Shown: positions 1 through 11,439, counted from the stretch's first letter. The stretch is DNA of 64,000 nucleotides from Neocallimastix lanati (nom. inval.) (GCA_016946835.1 JACVTC010000042.1:301501-365500); one strand, 5' to 3'. Translations and numbers: made by a program. Notes: generated by a model not told the origin, from the letters alone.

Positions 1-1785
1 TTAATTGGGATGAATAAGCAAATGAAGCTTTTAATAAATTGAAAGAATCTTTTAAAGCTGATGAAGTGCTCATTTTTCCTAATCCAGAGAAAGAATTCAT
101 CGTTGAAACAGATGCTAGCGACTTTGTTGTCGGTTGCATACTTTCTCAGGTTAGTGACACTGATAACTTATTGCATCCCGTAGCCTTCCATTCTAGATCC
201 CTCAATAAAGCAGAAGTCAATTATACTATATATGATAAAGAACTTCTTGCTATAATTACTGTGTTTGAAACTTGGAAGCATCATTTAGAAGGCGCAAAAT
301 TTCCTGTTCAAGTAATAACAGACCACAAGAACTTATTGTATTTTAAGAAACCCCAACATTTAAATCAAAGACAAATTCGTTGGAGTCTCTTTTTATCAAA
401 GTTTGACTATAGGATTGCATTCAGATCAGGCGCTAAAAGTGGCAAACCAGATGCTCTTTCAAGACGCCCAGATTTTAAATCTGACTCTTCATCTGAATCA
501 CAACCTATAATTAACAATAATGCTATCTGTTGTGCTATAAATGACAATATTAGTAGTTTTATTGAAACATAGAAAACTGATAATTATTGTAAAAATATCC
601 TTTTAAAAATAAGGGATAAGTCAAACAACATCAAAAGTTCTTTATTTTCCTTCGTCGATGGCGTACTTCACTTTCAAAAGCGTATTATTATTCCTTCCAG
701 TCTCAGGGCTAGACTTTTAAAGTCTTTCCATGATGCACCCACTAGTGGCCATCAGGGGATAGATAGGACCTTTGAAAAACTCAAAAGGAAGTACTGGTGG
801 CCTAATATGAAAAAAGATATTTCAAATTATGTGGCTTCTTGTGATGTTTGTTGTAGAAATAAAATCCATCGTCATAAACCTTATGGTAAACTAATACCAC
901 TTCCTACTCCTACAAAACCCTGGGAAGTTATTGGCGTCGATTTTATTGTTTCATTGCCTTCTTCACAAGATTGCACTTGTATCATGGTTGTTTCTGATCA
1001 TTTAACCAAAATGATTCATTTAGTACGCTGCTCCGATGTTCCCTCTGCCGATTTAACTGCCAAGCTCTTACTTTTCCAAGTCTTTAAGTATCATGGTTTT
1101 CCTAAAGGGATTGTGTCTGATCATGGTTCCCAATTCTCTTCTCAATTTTGGACTTCGTTGTGCGATGCTATTCGTGCTAAACCAAGACTTGCTACTGCTC
1201 ACCACCAACAATCAAATGGTCAGGTTGAATGGGCTAATGCTGTAATAAAACAATATCTTCGCTGCTATTGTTCTTCTGCTCAAAACGAATGGTGTTTCTA
1301 CCTCCCTTTATGTGAAATGTCCTACAACAACTCCATTCATAAATCAATGTCTCAAACTCCTTTTCATGCTAACTATGGATTTGACCTAAATTGTGTTATT
1401 GATTCACCACCGATTCTGCTAAAAGATAGTGCCTCTGTTCTTACTAGGGATTGGTCTTCACATTTTAATGCCCTTCGCCAACATTTAGTTAAAGCCAAAG
1501 AAGATTTTAAGAAATATGCTGACAATAAAAAATCTGTAGGACTTGACTTTAAGGTAAATGATTTGGCTATGCTTAGAAGATACTACTTTACGAATGAACC
1601 CTCTAGAAAATTATCCACTCAATATCTTGGACCTTTTAAAATCATCGAGAAAAGGGAAAGAATGAATTACCGTTTGGAACTTCCAGAGAACCTACATCTC
1701 CATCCAATATTTCATATCTCACAATTGGAACTATATACTAAAAGAAATGAAGACTTAATGGAAACATCATAATTAAACAGAGCAA
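1..1785 (+). mobile_element. Ty3/gypsy LTR retrotransposon, 3' part of the internal region (fossil, cut by window edge)
   Basis: The left part (about 39-480) reads as the end of reverse transcriptase and the RNase H domain, with the Ty3-type ETDASDF motif and a later TDHKNLLYF segment. From about 740 to 1772 lies integrase: an HHCC zinc finger ending in CDVCCRNK, a catalytic core with GVDFIVSLP and the SDHGSQFSSQFW block, and a C-terminal GPY/F-like module (YLGPFKI) followed by HPIFHISQLE. The order RNase H then integrase is that of Ty3/gypsy, not copia. The 5' part lies outside the window. The copy looks broken, with at least one break, but its protein sequence is well preserved and its base composition is less AT-rich than its surroundings. 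Confidence 0.93.
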
Positions 1786-2314
1786 TGTAAGAATCTATAA
1801 TTATTTGCTAACAAATAATTATATTTTCTTAGTTAAGTTATTAAAACTATAACTTTATTTAATTACATATAATATTTATTCATAAAATTTATTTTTAAAT
1901 ATTCATTAGTTTAACAAAATTTATTTAATTTTAAATAATATATTTACAATATATTAATTTCTCTACTGTAACTAATGTATTCTGTATTGTATTGTATTCT
2001 GTATTTTATAATGTATTCTGTATTTTATTAACTATTTAATTTTATATTTTTAATATAAGGATAAATTATATGATCGAAATATCTTTTATTATTTTATTCT
2101 TTTATTTTCGATCATTAGATTAGATTGAAAAATCGGTTAATTAAGATTTTTTCCAATTACTTTTTAGAAGTAATCGGTTTTACTTAATTAATGCGATGAT
2201 TGATATGGATAGAATATCGATCGAAAACTTATCTAGGTTTTTCTGTCTAATCTTTTCCTAGATAAGAGATTTGTTAAGATTAGAAAACCCTTTCTTATTT
2301 AACCTTATTTCTCA
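1786..2314 (+). repeat. Possible 3' LTR of the Ty3/gypsy element
   Basis: Shortly after the integrase end the sequence begins TGTAAGAATC, a plausible LTR start preceded by a short purine stretch. A CA dinucleotide near 2313-2314 marks a change to GC-richer sequence. The partner LTR is outside the window, so neither end can be confirmed. Confidence 0.35.
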
Positions 2315-2730
2315 GGAGCAGTGGGAATATTGAGGTTGTCAGTCATACCCACTTCCTTTTATAGAGGCAGAATTTTGTTCTCTACTAGACAACTTTTACA
2401 GACTATTTTTAGCATTGACACACTCTGACCTGCATATTTTTGTTGATAATTTTTTTTTACTAGTATTTTCTTCCACGAGTACTTCTTTGAAAGTGAGGGC
2501 CATTATAACCAAACCCACAGTGTTTCGTATTAGCTATTAGCTCCCTTGGCAATTGCATCATTGTCAGAAAAGATAGCAATTTAGTAGAGTATATCGACAT
2601 GGACACATGATTTCATGCACGCTACCCCTCTCAATTAGTTCAGGATTTATATATTCAAATATAGAAGGGGAACCTACTTTACTTTATCTGTAACCCTAAC
2701 CACCAAATTCTGTAAAAAAAAAAAAAAAAT
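2315..2730 (+). mobile_element. Candidate poly(A)-ended retroposon (SINE or LINE 3' end)
   Basis: This segment of about 400 bp is clearly richer in GC than its neighbours and ends in a run of 16 A (2714-2729). It carries no long reading frame in either direction, although about 50 codons are open on the minus strand around 2480-2630. An isolated GC-richer block with a 3' A tract suits a retroposed SINE or the 3' end of a LINE. I found no clear target-site duplication and no convincing A/B boxes, so this is inferred from composition and the tail only. Confidence 0.35.
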
Positions 2731-3689
2731 ACCTTTTGCTTCCATTTCGTCTAATTGTTGAAACGTATATGGGCAATCTGCAGCTTTGTTATCTTTAATT
2801 TAAAAGTTAGATGAAAAATGAATTTAAATCATTTTCCAATAAAATTTTCAACCTTTTTAAAAATTTTATTCAATATTAAAATGTAATCAAACTTATAGAT
2901 TATTAATGATTAATGTATATGAAATACAAAATGTTGTATATGAATAATTTGATATTTGTTTTCTTAAAGAATACTTTAAGTTCATTTTATTAAAATTTTT
3001 TATTTTTTTAATTTTTAAAGATTATAATATATAATTAAGTAAATATGATTATATTAAGCATCATTTTAAAAAGTAATTTCGGGTGATTTAAAAATAATAT
3101 TACAATCACCTTTTTTGAAAGAATTATTCATCCTTTTTAACATTTTAATAAAATTCCAAATAAGAAAAACGAGTGCATGGTTCCATACATGCTATAGTTT
3201 CATTTTATAAATTTTTATTTATTTTTTTATTTATTTATGGTATACTCAATAATAGTAATTAATAGTAAATATTTCAATTTGGTACAACCATTTAATATTT
3301 CAATTCATTTACTTTAATATTTTTCTAATATAAAAATATTAATATATTTAATGACAAATTTTTTTTTTAGCAATTTCAGTGGTATAGTTATGAATATTGA
3401 GTATAGAACTGCTTATTCTTTCTATAAAGTATAATATAAAGTATAATTTTTATGGACAATAGTACAAAAAATTTCTCTGAAAAGGCAAAAATGTTATTCA
3501 ATACTATGAAAAAAGATGGTACCGTGTAGTTTGAAGTATTGTGAAAGTAATAGAATTTAAAATAATTGATTTTCTTGCTCAATTTGAACCCAAAGGATCA
3601 AAATAATCATAACTCTAACTTCAAAATTGATATCTACCGAAGCTATTTTCATCAAATATTTTTCTATTTTGCTGGATTTGGAGCAATGA
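2731..3689. other. AT-rich intergenic stretch, nothing recognised
   Basis: Very AT-rich sequence with short homopolymers. The only reading frame of note (3388-3582, minus) is 64 codons of low-complexity residues and looks spurious. Confidence 0.5.
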
Positions 3690-3935
3690 ATTTAATTATA
3701 AATAATAAATAATAAATAATAAATAATAATAAAGAGTATTTATTAATAAATAATAAATAATAAATAATAAATAATAAATAATTGAATAATAAATAATAAT
3801 TAATAAATAATAAATAATTGAATAATAAATAATAAATAATAAATAATAAATAATTGAATAATAAATAATTGAATAATAAATAATTAAATAATTGAATAAT
3901 TAAATAATTGAATAATTAAATAATTAAATAATATG
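3690..3935. repeat. AATAAATAAT-type microsatellite array
   Basis: Array of TAAATAA/TAATAA units mixed with TAATTGAATAA units, and one AAAAGAGTATTTATT block at about 3731-3746. The same mixture builds the much larger array at 49.7-51.5 kb and the one at 12.4-12.9 kb. Confidence 0.85.
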
Positions 3936-4743
3936 TTATTATTTATTTTATTAATTTTTTTTTGTTATTAAAAAATTATAATTGAACTTTTTACCAGTAT
4001 TAAAATAAAAAAAAAATTTTTTTTATTGGAAAGAATAATTATTCAATATTTTATATTCATTATTATATTTAAAATATGACTTTTTTATTTTTTTATTTAT
4101 TATATTATTATTTGTTATTAATATATTTTTTTATTTTTTTATATTATTATTCTATTATTATAAATATTATAATCAAGTTATTTCATATCATATCATTTCA
4201 TTTCATATTATATTATATTATTCTCTAATAGAAATAATTATCATATATAAAATAAATTATGCTCTATTTATTTTATTTTACTTTATAAAAATATTTTTTA
4301 TTTAATTTTTTATTTATTTATTTAATTTTTATTTATTTATTTAATTTTTTATTTATTTATTTAATTTTAATATTTTAATATTTTAATATTTTATTTAATT
4401 TTAATATTTTAAACCAATCAATTTTATTATTCAATTATTTATTTAATTATTTATTATTTATTTATTTAATTACTATTTATTATTTATTCATTCATTCATT
4501 TATTCATTTATTTATTAATAATTTAAAGGATTTAAAACAATAAATAAATAATAAATAAAAAAATTTATTAAAAAACAAAAAAATTCTTTAAAAAACAAAA
4601 AAAAAAAAATTAAAAAAAAAAAAAAAAAAAAAAAGAAAATATATAATAGAAATAAAAAAAAAAAATTTTATAAAAATGAAATAAAAGGATTAAAAAATAT
4701 TAAATAAATAAATAATTAAATAATTAAATTATAAATTATTAAA
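3936..4743. other. AT low-complexity stretch upstream of a Cys-rich relic
   Basis: Made of ATTTATTT and AAAAAT runs with no coding signal. It includes an A-rich segment around 4600-4635. Confidence 0.5.
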
Positions 4744-5567
4744 ATGAATAAATTCTCATTTATTTATATTTTAGGTATAAATATAATATTAACTACTCTC
4801 TTTTAATTATGTCAAGCTGACTGCTACTATGAACCAGTTAGTGATATTGCGTCTGATATTATATTAAAGTATAATATAAAAATAAAGATAAATAATTAAA
4901 TAAATAAATAAATAAATAAATAATACATATCTATTTTATATATAATTTTATACATAAATTCTTAATTTAAAAAAATATTTTTAAAATAAAAAAAAATTTA
5001 TTAAAACTTGAAAGTTATAAAATTTCAGAATATCCTCCTGATTTATTTCCATATTCGTATTACTATTGCAGAGGTGATAAATGTTATGGAGTTGATTCTA
5101 TAGATGGTGCATGTGGTCAACTCACGAATAACACACATATTGAATTAACAAATGAAAATGAGAAAATTGAATCGAATGGTTATGATGAAAAATATTTTGA
5201 AAAAATAACAGGAAAAGAACTTGATGAACCCTATGCGGTATGTTCTAAAGATTCAGATTGTTTTAGCGAGAAATGCGTAAGAGGTCATTGCATATTTGAA
5301 AGAGATAATCCTGTTAAATATTGTTATCTTGATTTTAATGAAACAAATGTAAGATGTGGTGTTCCATTATATGCTTATTGCAAGGAAAATGAAGATTGCT
5401 TTAAGGGATATTGTCATTTCGATAAAGATGTATGTGTAAGTACAGCTGAACAAAACTATCATACTTATGGTAAAATACTTCTTGCCATTAAAATTATTAT
5501 AGCTTTTCTAATTTTATTATTATGAATATTTTGTTGCTTTAAAACAAGATGTTGTCATACTCTCTAA
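4744..5567 (+). pseudogene. Secreted/membrane Cys-rich protein gene, decaying
   Basis: The start at 4744 gives a signal-peptide-like sequence (MNKFSFIYIL...) leading to LCQADCYYEP. A long open exon follows from about 5028. It has no internal Met and is easily overlooked. It encodes about 165 residues with spaced cysteines, including CSKDSDCFSEKCVRGHC and CKENEDCFKGYC, and ends in a hydrophobic segment (LLAIKIIIAFLILLL). I infer a secreted or type I membrane protein whose Cys modules face outward. An intron must lie between about 4869 (GTATAA donor) and 5010-5027; the exact acceptor is unclear. A TAA sits in the signal-peptide frame at 4804. A TGA at 5523 cuts off what would otherwise continue as a Cys-rich cytosolic tail (FCCFKTRCC) to 5567. 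These two stops make it a probable young pseudogene, although the first could be removed by a very short intron. Confidence 0.6.
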
Positions 5568-5782
5568 ATAATTAAATCCTTTAAATAATAAGTAAATAGT
5601 TTAGTATGCATGTAATAAATAATATAGAATTATATATTATTAAATGTAATTTATGCATTTATTCTATATTTATAAAATAAATAAATAAAAATAAATAATT
5701 TAAATATCAATTAATAGTTATGTATTTTTTATATTTTGATAATTTAATTCTAAAAAAAAAAAAGGAGGAGGAGTTGATATTT

Positions 5783-6213
5783 ATAAAATAAAATAAAATA
5801 AAATAAAATAAAATAAAATAAAATAAAATAAAATAAAATAAAATAAAATAAAATAAAATAAAATAAAATAAAATAAAATAAAATAAAATAAAATAAAATA
5901 AAATAAATAGTTGAAATATAAATATAAGTACAGATTGAATAAAATAAAATAAAATAAAATAAAATAAAATAAAATAAATAGTAGAATATTAAATTTAAAG
6001 TACAGATTGAATATAATAAAATAAAATAAAATAAAATAAAATAAAATAAATAGTAGAATATTAAATATAAAGTACAGATTGAATATAATAAAATAAAATA
6101 AAATAAAATAAAATAAAATAAAATAAAATAAAATAAAATAAAATAAAATAAAATAAAATAAAATAAAATAAAATAAAATAAAATAAAATAAAATAAAATA
6201 AAATAAAATAAAA
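5783..6213. repeat. Composite (AAAAT)n array with a recurring ~34-bp insert, locus 1
   Basis: Long AAAAT pentanucleotide runs are interrupted three times (about 5907, 5977 and 6050) by a conserved unit that contains TAGTAGAATATTAAA or TAGTTGAAATATAAA and ends in GTACAGATTGAAT. The same insert within AAAAT runs recurs at 10.2 and 13.1-13.6 kb. The 172-codon minus-strand frame across it is only the repeat translated. Confidence 0.92.
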
Positions 6214-6689
6214 TAATGATTAAATTATAATCATCTAATAATAATAATAATATTTGTGCTACATTCAAATAAATTATTATTTTTTTTTTTTTGGATATTT
6301 TTTATTATAATAAAAGTTTTAAAAATTTTAAAAAATTTTTATATTTATAAAAAAAATTAATGATAAACCTTATTTTACTAAGATTTTTATTTGTAATTAA
6401 AATGAATGAAACAGATTTCATTAATAATGATATTACAACTCCAAAGGTTCGAGGTTACTCTTAAGGGATTTAATTTTATTTAAATTTATTAAGGTGTTAT
6501 TTATTTATTTATTTATTTATTTATGTATTTAATTTTATTATTGAGATTACCTATATTTATGCAAAATATTTTAAAGTTATAATCATTAAACTTATTTTAT
6601 TAATATTTTAATGATAACAAATCTCAAATACATAAAGTCCTTTTAGAAATTTGGATTTTAGGGGGGAATAGGCAACAATAAAATAAAGA
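6214..6689. other. AT-rich intergenic stretch, nothing recognised
   Basis: No coding signal. A short TTTA array lies at about 6497-6523 and a GGGGGG run sits near 6661, next to the LTR-like sequence that follows. Confidence 0.45.
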
Positions 6690-7150
6690 TCATAAAATAT
6701 TAAAGAAATGGTACTTAACTGATTCTTTGTGCTGATTATTTAACTACACATTTAAAACTATCCAACAACTTTCTCAACTTTCTTACACACTTTTCTTATT
6801 TCAGAGAGAATGTTTTTTATTTTTTATGTTATTTTAGTTATAATTAACTATTTAATTAGTTGTTCTTGAGATTAAAATAAACTTTTCAATGAAATTTTAT
6901 GTTAAGTATTATATAAATATTAATAATTATCAATGAAATTTTATGTTAAGTATTATATAAATATTAAGAATATAATTAAAAGCATTGATTTATGTTATAA
7001 AATTTATGATTAATTATAAATATAATTAATATTTAGAAATAAAGCCACATATTCATATCATAAAATCATTAAACTTAAATGTGATTTATGACATTAATTT
7101 ATGTTAGAATCATAAAAACTATTTTATATTAATTAAGGTTTGAATATTTG
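6690..7150 (-). mobile_element. Ty3/gypsy LTR-like copy, inverted, apparently solo (fossil)
   Basis: Read on the minus strand, this segment matches 11.70-12.15 kb over about 430 bp. Shared blocks include TTTTTATGATTC, ACATAAATTAATG and AACATTCTCTCTGAA. The 11.7-kb copy directly follows a gypsy integrase tail, which is why both are read as LTRs. No internal coding sequence is attached here, so it looks like a solo, old LTR. It also holds a local tandem duplication of about 43 bp (about 6888-6967). Confidence 0.6.
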
Positions 7151-7204
7151 TATTTTATATCAGAATGAAATTTTTAATTACGATGACTAAAAAACTTTAA
7201 TTAT

Positions 7205-8770
7205 TAATAAATTTTATTTATTAATCATTTATATAAAAATAAATTAATAAATCATATGAAAATACGTGATATAAATTCAAATAAAAAAGTTCATTTCTAA
7301 AGTTGCATTTCGAAAAAGTTGCATTTCGTAATATTTTAATAAATAGATAAATAAATAATAAAATAAATAGATAAATAAATAATAAAAAAATAAAAAAAAA
7401 AAAATATAAAATAAAAAATAATAAAAAAAATAAAAAAAATATAAAATAAAAAATAAAATATAAAAAATAAAATATAAAATATAAAAAATAAAAAATAAAA
7501 TATAAAATATAAAATATAAAATATAAAATATAAAATATAAAATATAAAATATAAAAAAAAAATAAAAAATAAATACTATTTAAAATCATCCTAATTTTGT
7601 GCTACTTTTAACTCCCTTTTTTATGATGTCCTCATCCTTTTTTTTTTTTTACTGAATTATTTATAAATATTTCTTTTATTAAAAAAATTTATTAGTAATT
7701 TAAGATTTTTTTAAATTACTGCTCAAGGACTTAAAAGGTGTAAAAATGATCAATTAATTATTTATATATTATTTTTTAATCGTTATAATAATTATTTTTT
7801 AATTATTTTTAATTTTAATAGTTATATTTTAAATTATTATCCTTTACATCTTTTAAATTATTAATATTTATTTATATATATATATAAAATTATTATTAAT
7901 TATATATTATAGAACATTTAAAATGTATGATAAAATATTTTATTTTTTTAAAGCTTTAATTCTAATGAATATTTATTATTATATAATGTATATTTACTAT
8001 ATATTAAAAAAAATTTAATTTTAAATTTATTTATCTATTATAGTTTTATTTATTTATTTTTATTTATTTAGTTATTTATTTAAATTATATATATTATTTA
8101 TTTGTTTTATTATTAATTTATTTATTTATTAACTTTAAAAAAATTTTTTGCGAAATGAAACTTTTCCGAAATGAAATTTTGAGTAATGAAACTTTTTATG
8201 TAAATTTTCCGAAATGAAACTTTCCGAAATGAAATTTTTCGAAAGGCACCTCCCCATGTTAAAATTTGAAAATAATTTATAATTTTCTTTTTATTATTTT
8301 TATATTATTTTTATATTAATATTTATTATATTATATTATATTATATTATATTTTTAATTATTTTTAATAATTATTATTTTATATTAATATTTTATATTTT
8401 TTTAGTTATAATAAATTTATGTTATTATTTTATGAATATTTTATTATAATATAATATATTTTTATTTTATACTTTATATGAAATAGTTTATAAATACTTA
8501 ATAGTTATTCTAAAAATATTAATTAATTAAATAGTTTATTATGAATTACAAATATAAAAGAAAGAATAATTCTTAATAATTATTCTTTGCACAGTTTTAA
8601 TGCCAAATTTATTTTATAATTTTTTTATATTTTCGAGATAATAATTAAATACATGTTTTCATTAATTTTACAATAATTTTAAATAATAAATAAATAAAAA
8701 TTTATAATTAAATAACAATTTAAATATAACTTCTCCCAACAAGAGAACTTGAACCTAGGCGTACTTTATC
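7205..8770 (+). repeat. Dispersed AT-rich repeat, copy A (interrupted)
   Basis: The parts 7205-7280 and 8250-8770 match 48.58-49.27 kb and 61.85-62.47 kb. Shared landmarks are AAATTAATAAATCAT, TTGAAAATAATTTAT, TTATTCTTTGCACAGTTTTA and (with 49.2 kb) CCAACAAGAGAACTTG. In this copy about 0.95 kb lies between the two matching parts, as though another element had inserted. No protein coding is visible; the family is unnamed. Confidence 0.75.
7288..8246. mobile_element. Candidate insertion bounded by inverted CGAAATGAAAC motif clusters
   Basis: The left edge carries GTTGCATTTCG twice (about 7302-7330). The right edge carries the inverse motif, CGAAATGAAAC or close variants, about five times between 8148 and 8245. 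The segment sits exactly where dispersed-repeat copy A is interrupted, which suggests a non-autonomous element with reiterated termini. The interior is TATAAAA-type low-complexity sequence without a gene. A related cluster of the motif occurs at 49.49-49.54 kb. Confidence 0.45.
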
Positions 8771-8943
8771 AAATCTTTTTTGGAATAAATTATATAAGCC
8801 ATATTATTTGTACAATATGACCATTTAATATGATTGGCAATAAATATTATATCCAATCATTTAATATATTTATAAATATGGTATTTTTCATAATATATAA
8901 AAAGAGTGAAAAATCACTTTCATAACGATAGTATTTAACTATA

Positions 8944-8982
<39 letters not shown>

Positions 8983-9090
8983 ATAGTTAATTAAAAATAA
9001 ATATAAGTTAAATAAGTAAATAGATTGATTGGTTGAATCAATATTAAAAGCAACTATAATAATTTCATTTTCTAATTTATAATAGAAAAA
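8771..9090. other. AT-rich spacer upstream of a CBM18 relic
   Basis: Contains a short imperfect palindrome around CCATATTATTTGTACAATATG (in pieces, about 8800-8822) and an AAAT array at about 8945-8983. No gene seen. Confidence 0.4.
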
Positions 9091-10171
9091 ATGCTATTAA
9101 CATTTAAATCATTAATTTATTTAATTCATATAACTTATAGTTGAAGCAAAAAAAAAAAAAATATTGAATTAATATGTAAAAAGCATTATACTGTAGATTC
9201 AGAACGCAGAACGTAAGTTGTTTTGAAATTAATGTTGGAATTGAAAATTTGAAATTTTTTTAAATTTAAATTCAAGCATTGATTGTAGTAATGTTATTAA
9301 AAATACAGTTTGTATAGATGGAATATACAAAAAATAGCATTAATTTAAATAATGAATTCGATTAAAAAGCAATCCTCATAAATTCAACTTTGAATGATAT
9401 TTTTAATTTTTATATAATGAGTATCAAGTAATAACCAGAGTAAAAAAAAGAATATAGACGTGATAAATCAGTTACTTTTGAAGATGGAGTAAATCATCCA
9501 TTTCTTTATAGAGTTTATCAGTTAACCGATGGTTGTAGATATAATTTTTTTAAGAGCTAATGAAAAAAAAGTTAGAAATGCTGTAGATGTTGTATGTAAT
9601 AGACATGATGTCTGCAATTTTTTGTAAACACAAACACAGCAAAGATAAATGTGATGATCTCTTATGGAATAGAATTCATAAAACTGGTCACGTATATGAA
9701 AAAAAAATAGGAAACTATTGAATCCATGTCAGCATGAATATAATTTAATTAAGCGTGGAATATATCTTGGTAATTCATTTTTTAAAGAAAGTTATAACAA
9801 TGCTAAAAAGAATCGTATTAATCAAGAAAGATCTAAATTATTTGGACATCTTATTTGCAGCTCCAGCAATAAGAATCTATTTGTTTAATAATAATTTTAA
9901 AATAGAATTTCTATGATAATAATGATAATCAAATTTAAAGTTCAACCGACCACCCGCTTGTGGTCAATATTGTTGTAGTCAATAGAGATATTGTGGAAAA
10001 ACTACGGAATACAGTGGATATGGATGCAATCCCTTGTTTGGTGATGGCAAGTATGTGGGAGTAGGTGGAGAATGTGGTGCAAACTATGGTTCATGTCCAA
10101 AAGGATGCTGTGGTACCACAAGTGAATACTGTAGTAAAGATTTCCAAAAAGAATATGGTAGGTGCAATTAA
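9091..10171 (+). pseudogene. Secreted protein with a C-terminal CBM18 (hevein-like chitin-binding) domain, decayed
   Basis: The likely start at 9091 gives a signal peptide, MLLTFKSLIYLIHITYS. Exon-like traces with cysteines follow, including SSIDCSNVIKNTVCIDG near 9275-9330 and TDGCRYNFF near 9520-9550. The best preserved part is the C-terminus (about 9950-10171): ACGQYCCSQ, then RYCGKTTEYSGYGC, then a complete hevein-like module with CGANYGSCPKGCCG, EYCSKDF and GRC. CBM18 domains bind chitin. They are common in anaerobic fungi, but no role can be assigned here. At least four stops (for example TGA after the signal peptide and TAG inside the first module) and several frame changes show that it is inactive. 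At least one GTAAGT donor (about 9210) indicates introns. Confidence 0.65.
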
Positions 10172-10204
10172 AATACATAATAAAAAAAAATTATCCAATT
10201 AATA

Positions 10205-10291
10205 AAATAGAAATAAAATAAAATAAAATAAAATAAAGAGTAGAATATTAATATAAAGTACAGATTGAATAAAATAAAATAAAATAAAATA
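10205..10291. repeat. Composite (AAAAT)n array, locus 2
   Basis: Short AAAAT runs surround one copy of the insert that ends in GTACAGATTGAAT, as at 5.8 and 13.1 kb. It begins right behind the CBM18 relic. Confidence 0.85.
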
Positions 10292-10354
10292 TCTATAGCC
10301 TTATGTTTATATAAACAATACAGGTTTTATCGTTAATTAACAAAAGTATTTTTA

Positions 10355-10860
10355 TCGTTCATTTATATTAAATCAGCTGTTTTGTCGTTTATTGAAATCA
10401 CGTGATATTTGTATAAATAAACAATAGTAGTTCAGTTATGTTAAAACGATGCTATATTGTTAATTAAAAGTCACGTGATATATATATAAAAACAGAAAAA
10501 ATTGAAGGAAGCAAATGAGCGATTAAATGAGATGAAGCGAAAGAAGGGGAGTTAGACTCGAGCACAAAGCTTGCAATGACGTAGAGTTCGAGAGTGAGCG
10601 TAGTCGAATCAGCGAATAAAATTGAATGAAAATATTTTCTGTTTTATTTTTTTGAATATTTAAAACCATATACATTTTATATCAAATATAGAATAAAAAC
10701 TCTATTGTTTATATTTATATATATATAAATCACGTGATATATAATTGACAATATAACATCGTTTTAACATAACTGAACGATAAAACCACTATTGTTTATT
10801 TATATATATGTGTCATGTGATTTTAATAAACGATAAAACAGCTGATTAAATATATATATT
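10355..10860. mobile_element. Foldback/MITE-like element with long terminal inverted repeats
   Basis: The left arm (about 10366-10495) and right arm (about 10715-10848) are inverted copies. Shared blocks, in mirror order, are AATCAGCTGTTTT, TCGTTTATT, ATCACGTGAT, AAACAATAGT, GTTATGTTAAAACGATG and TCACGTGATATAT. The core (about 10500-10690) is less AT-rich and has no reading frame. Inverted arms of about 130 bp around a short non-coding core fit a non-autonomous DNA transposon or foldback element. The outer ends are uncertain because extra TTTTATCGTT motifs lie upstream at about 10325-10355. No target-site duplication was identified. Confidence 0.65.
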
Positions 10861-11439
10861 TCAATTTTCTTATTAGGAACTTAAGTTAATATGTTGATAA
10901 TTACCTTTTATGTTTATTCATTCAATGTTTAAGATCGTTGTGTCGTTTTACATCAGTTGAAAAATTTCTCCTATTGTTGGAAACCAAGCTATTGAAAAAA
11001 AGAATTCCTATTTTTTATCAAATTTATTAGATCTAATAAAAAAAAAGTAGTTGAAGAAAAATAATATAATAGAAATTATCTAATAATAAGAACTAATAAA
11101 AAGTAGTTGAAGAAAAATAATATAATAGAAATTATCTAATAATAAGGAAGTAATCATCTCAGGAGGGAGAGAATAAGGACTTAGAAAAAAAATAAGAATA
11201 TCAAGAAATTAGTAAATTTTTAAACGAAACAGAAAAATTTAAAAATCACTAATGCGAAAAATTCAAAAAATTAATTTAGAACAAAAAAAAAAAAAATTAA
11301 AAAAAAAAATTCAAAATTATTTCAAATTTTAAAAATTTCGAGGGAAAAAGCAAAAAAAAAAGAAAGATTTATAGAAAATTAAATGGAGAAGAATATATTA
11401 AAGATGGAGATGACTTTAGTAAAATTTAAACGAGAAAAA
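10861..11439. other. Purine-rich stretch with a short tandem duplication
   Basis: A unit of about 55 bp containing AGTAGTTGAAGAAAAATAAT occurs twice (about 11036-11090 and 11094-11147). The remainder is A-rich, with weak coding-like composition that may be old gypsy sequence. No gene can be supported. Confidence 0.45.

Noticed and set aside
3388-3582. 64-codon minus-strand frame
   Set aside because: Low-complexity composition, no start context and no neighbours; probably chance.
5750-6268. 172-codon Phe/Tyr/Ile/Leu frame on the minus strand (and the similar one at 13181-13594)
   Set aside because: It is the AAAAT repeat read through; there is no non-repeat peptide content.
8738-8762. tRNA-like B box in the dispersed repeat (AGGTTCAAGTTC on the minus strand)
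   Set aside because: Only a partial match, with no A box at the right distance, and the motif is absent from copy C.
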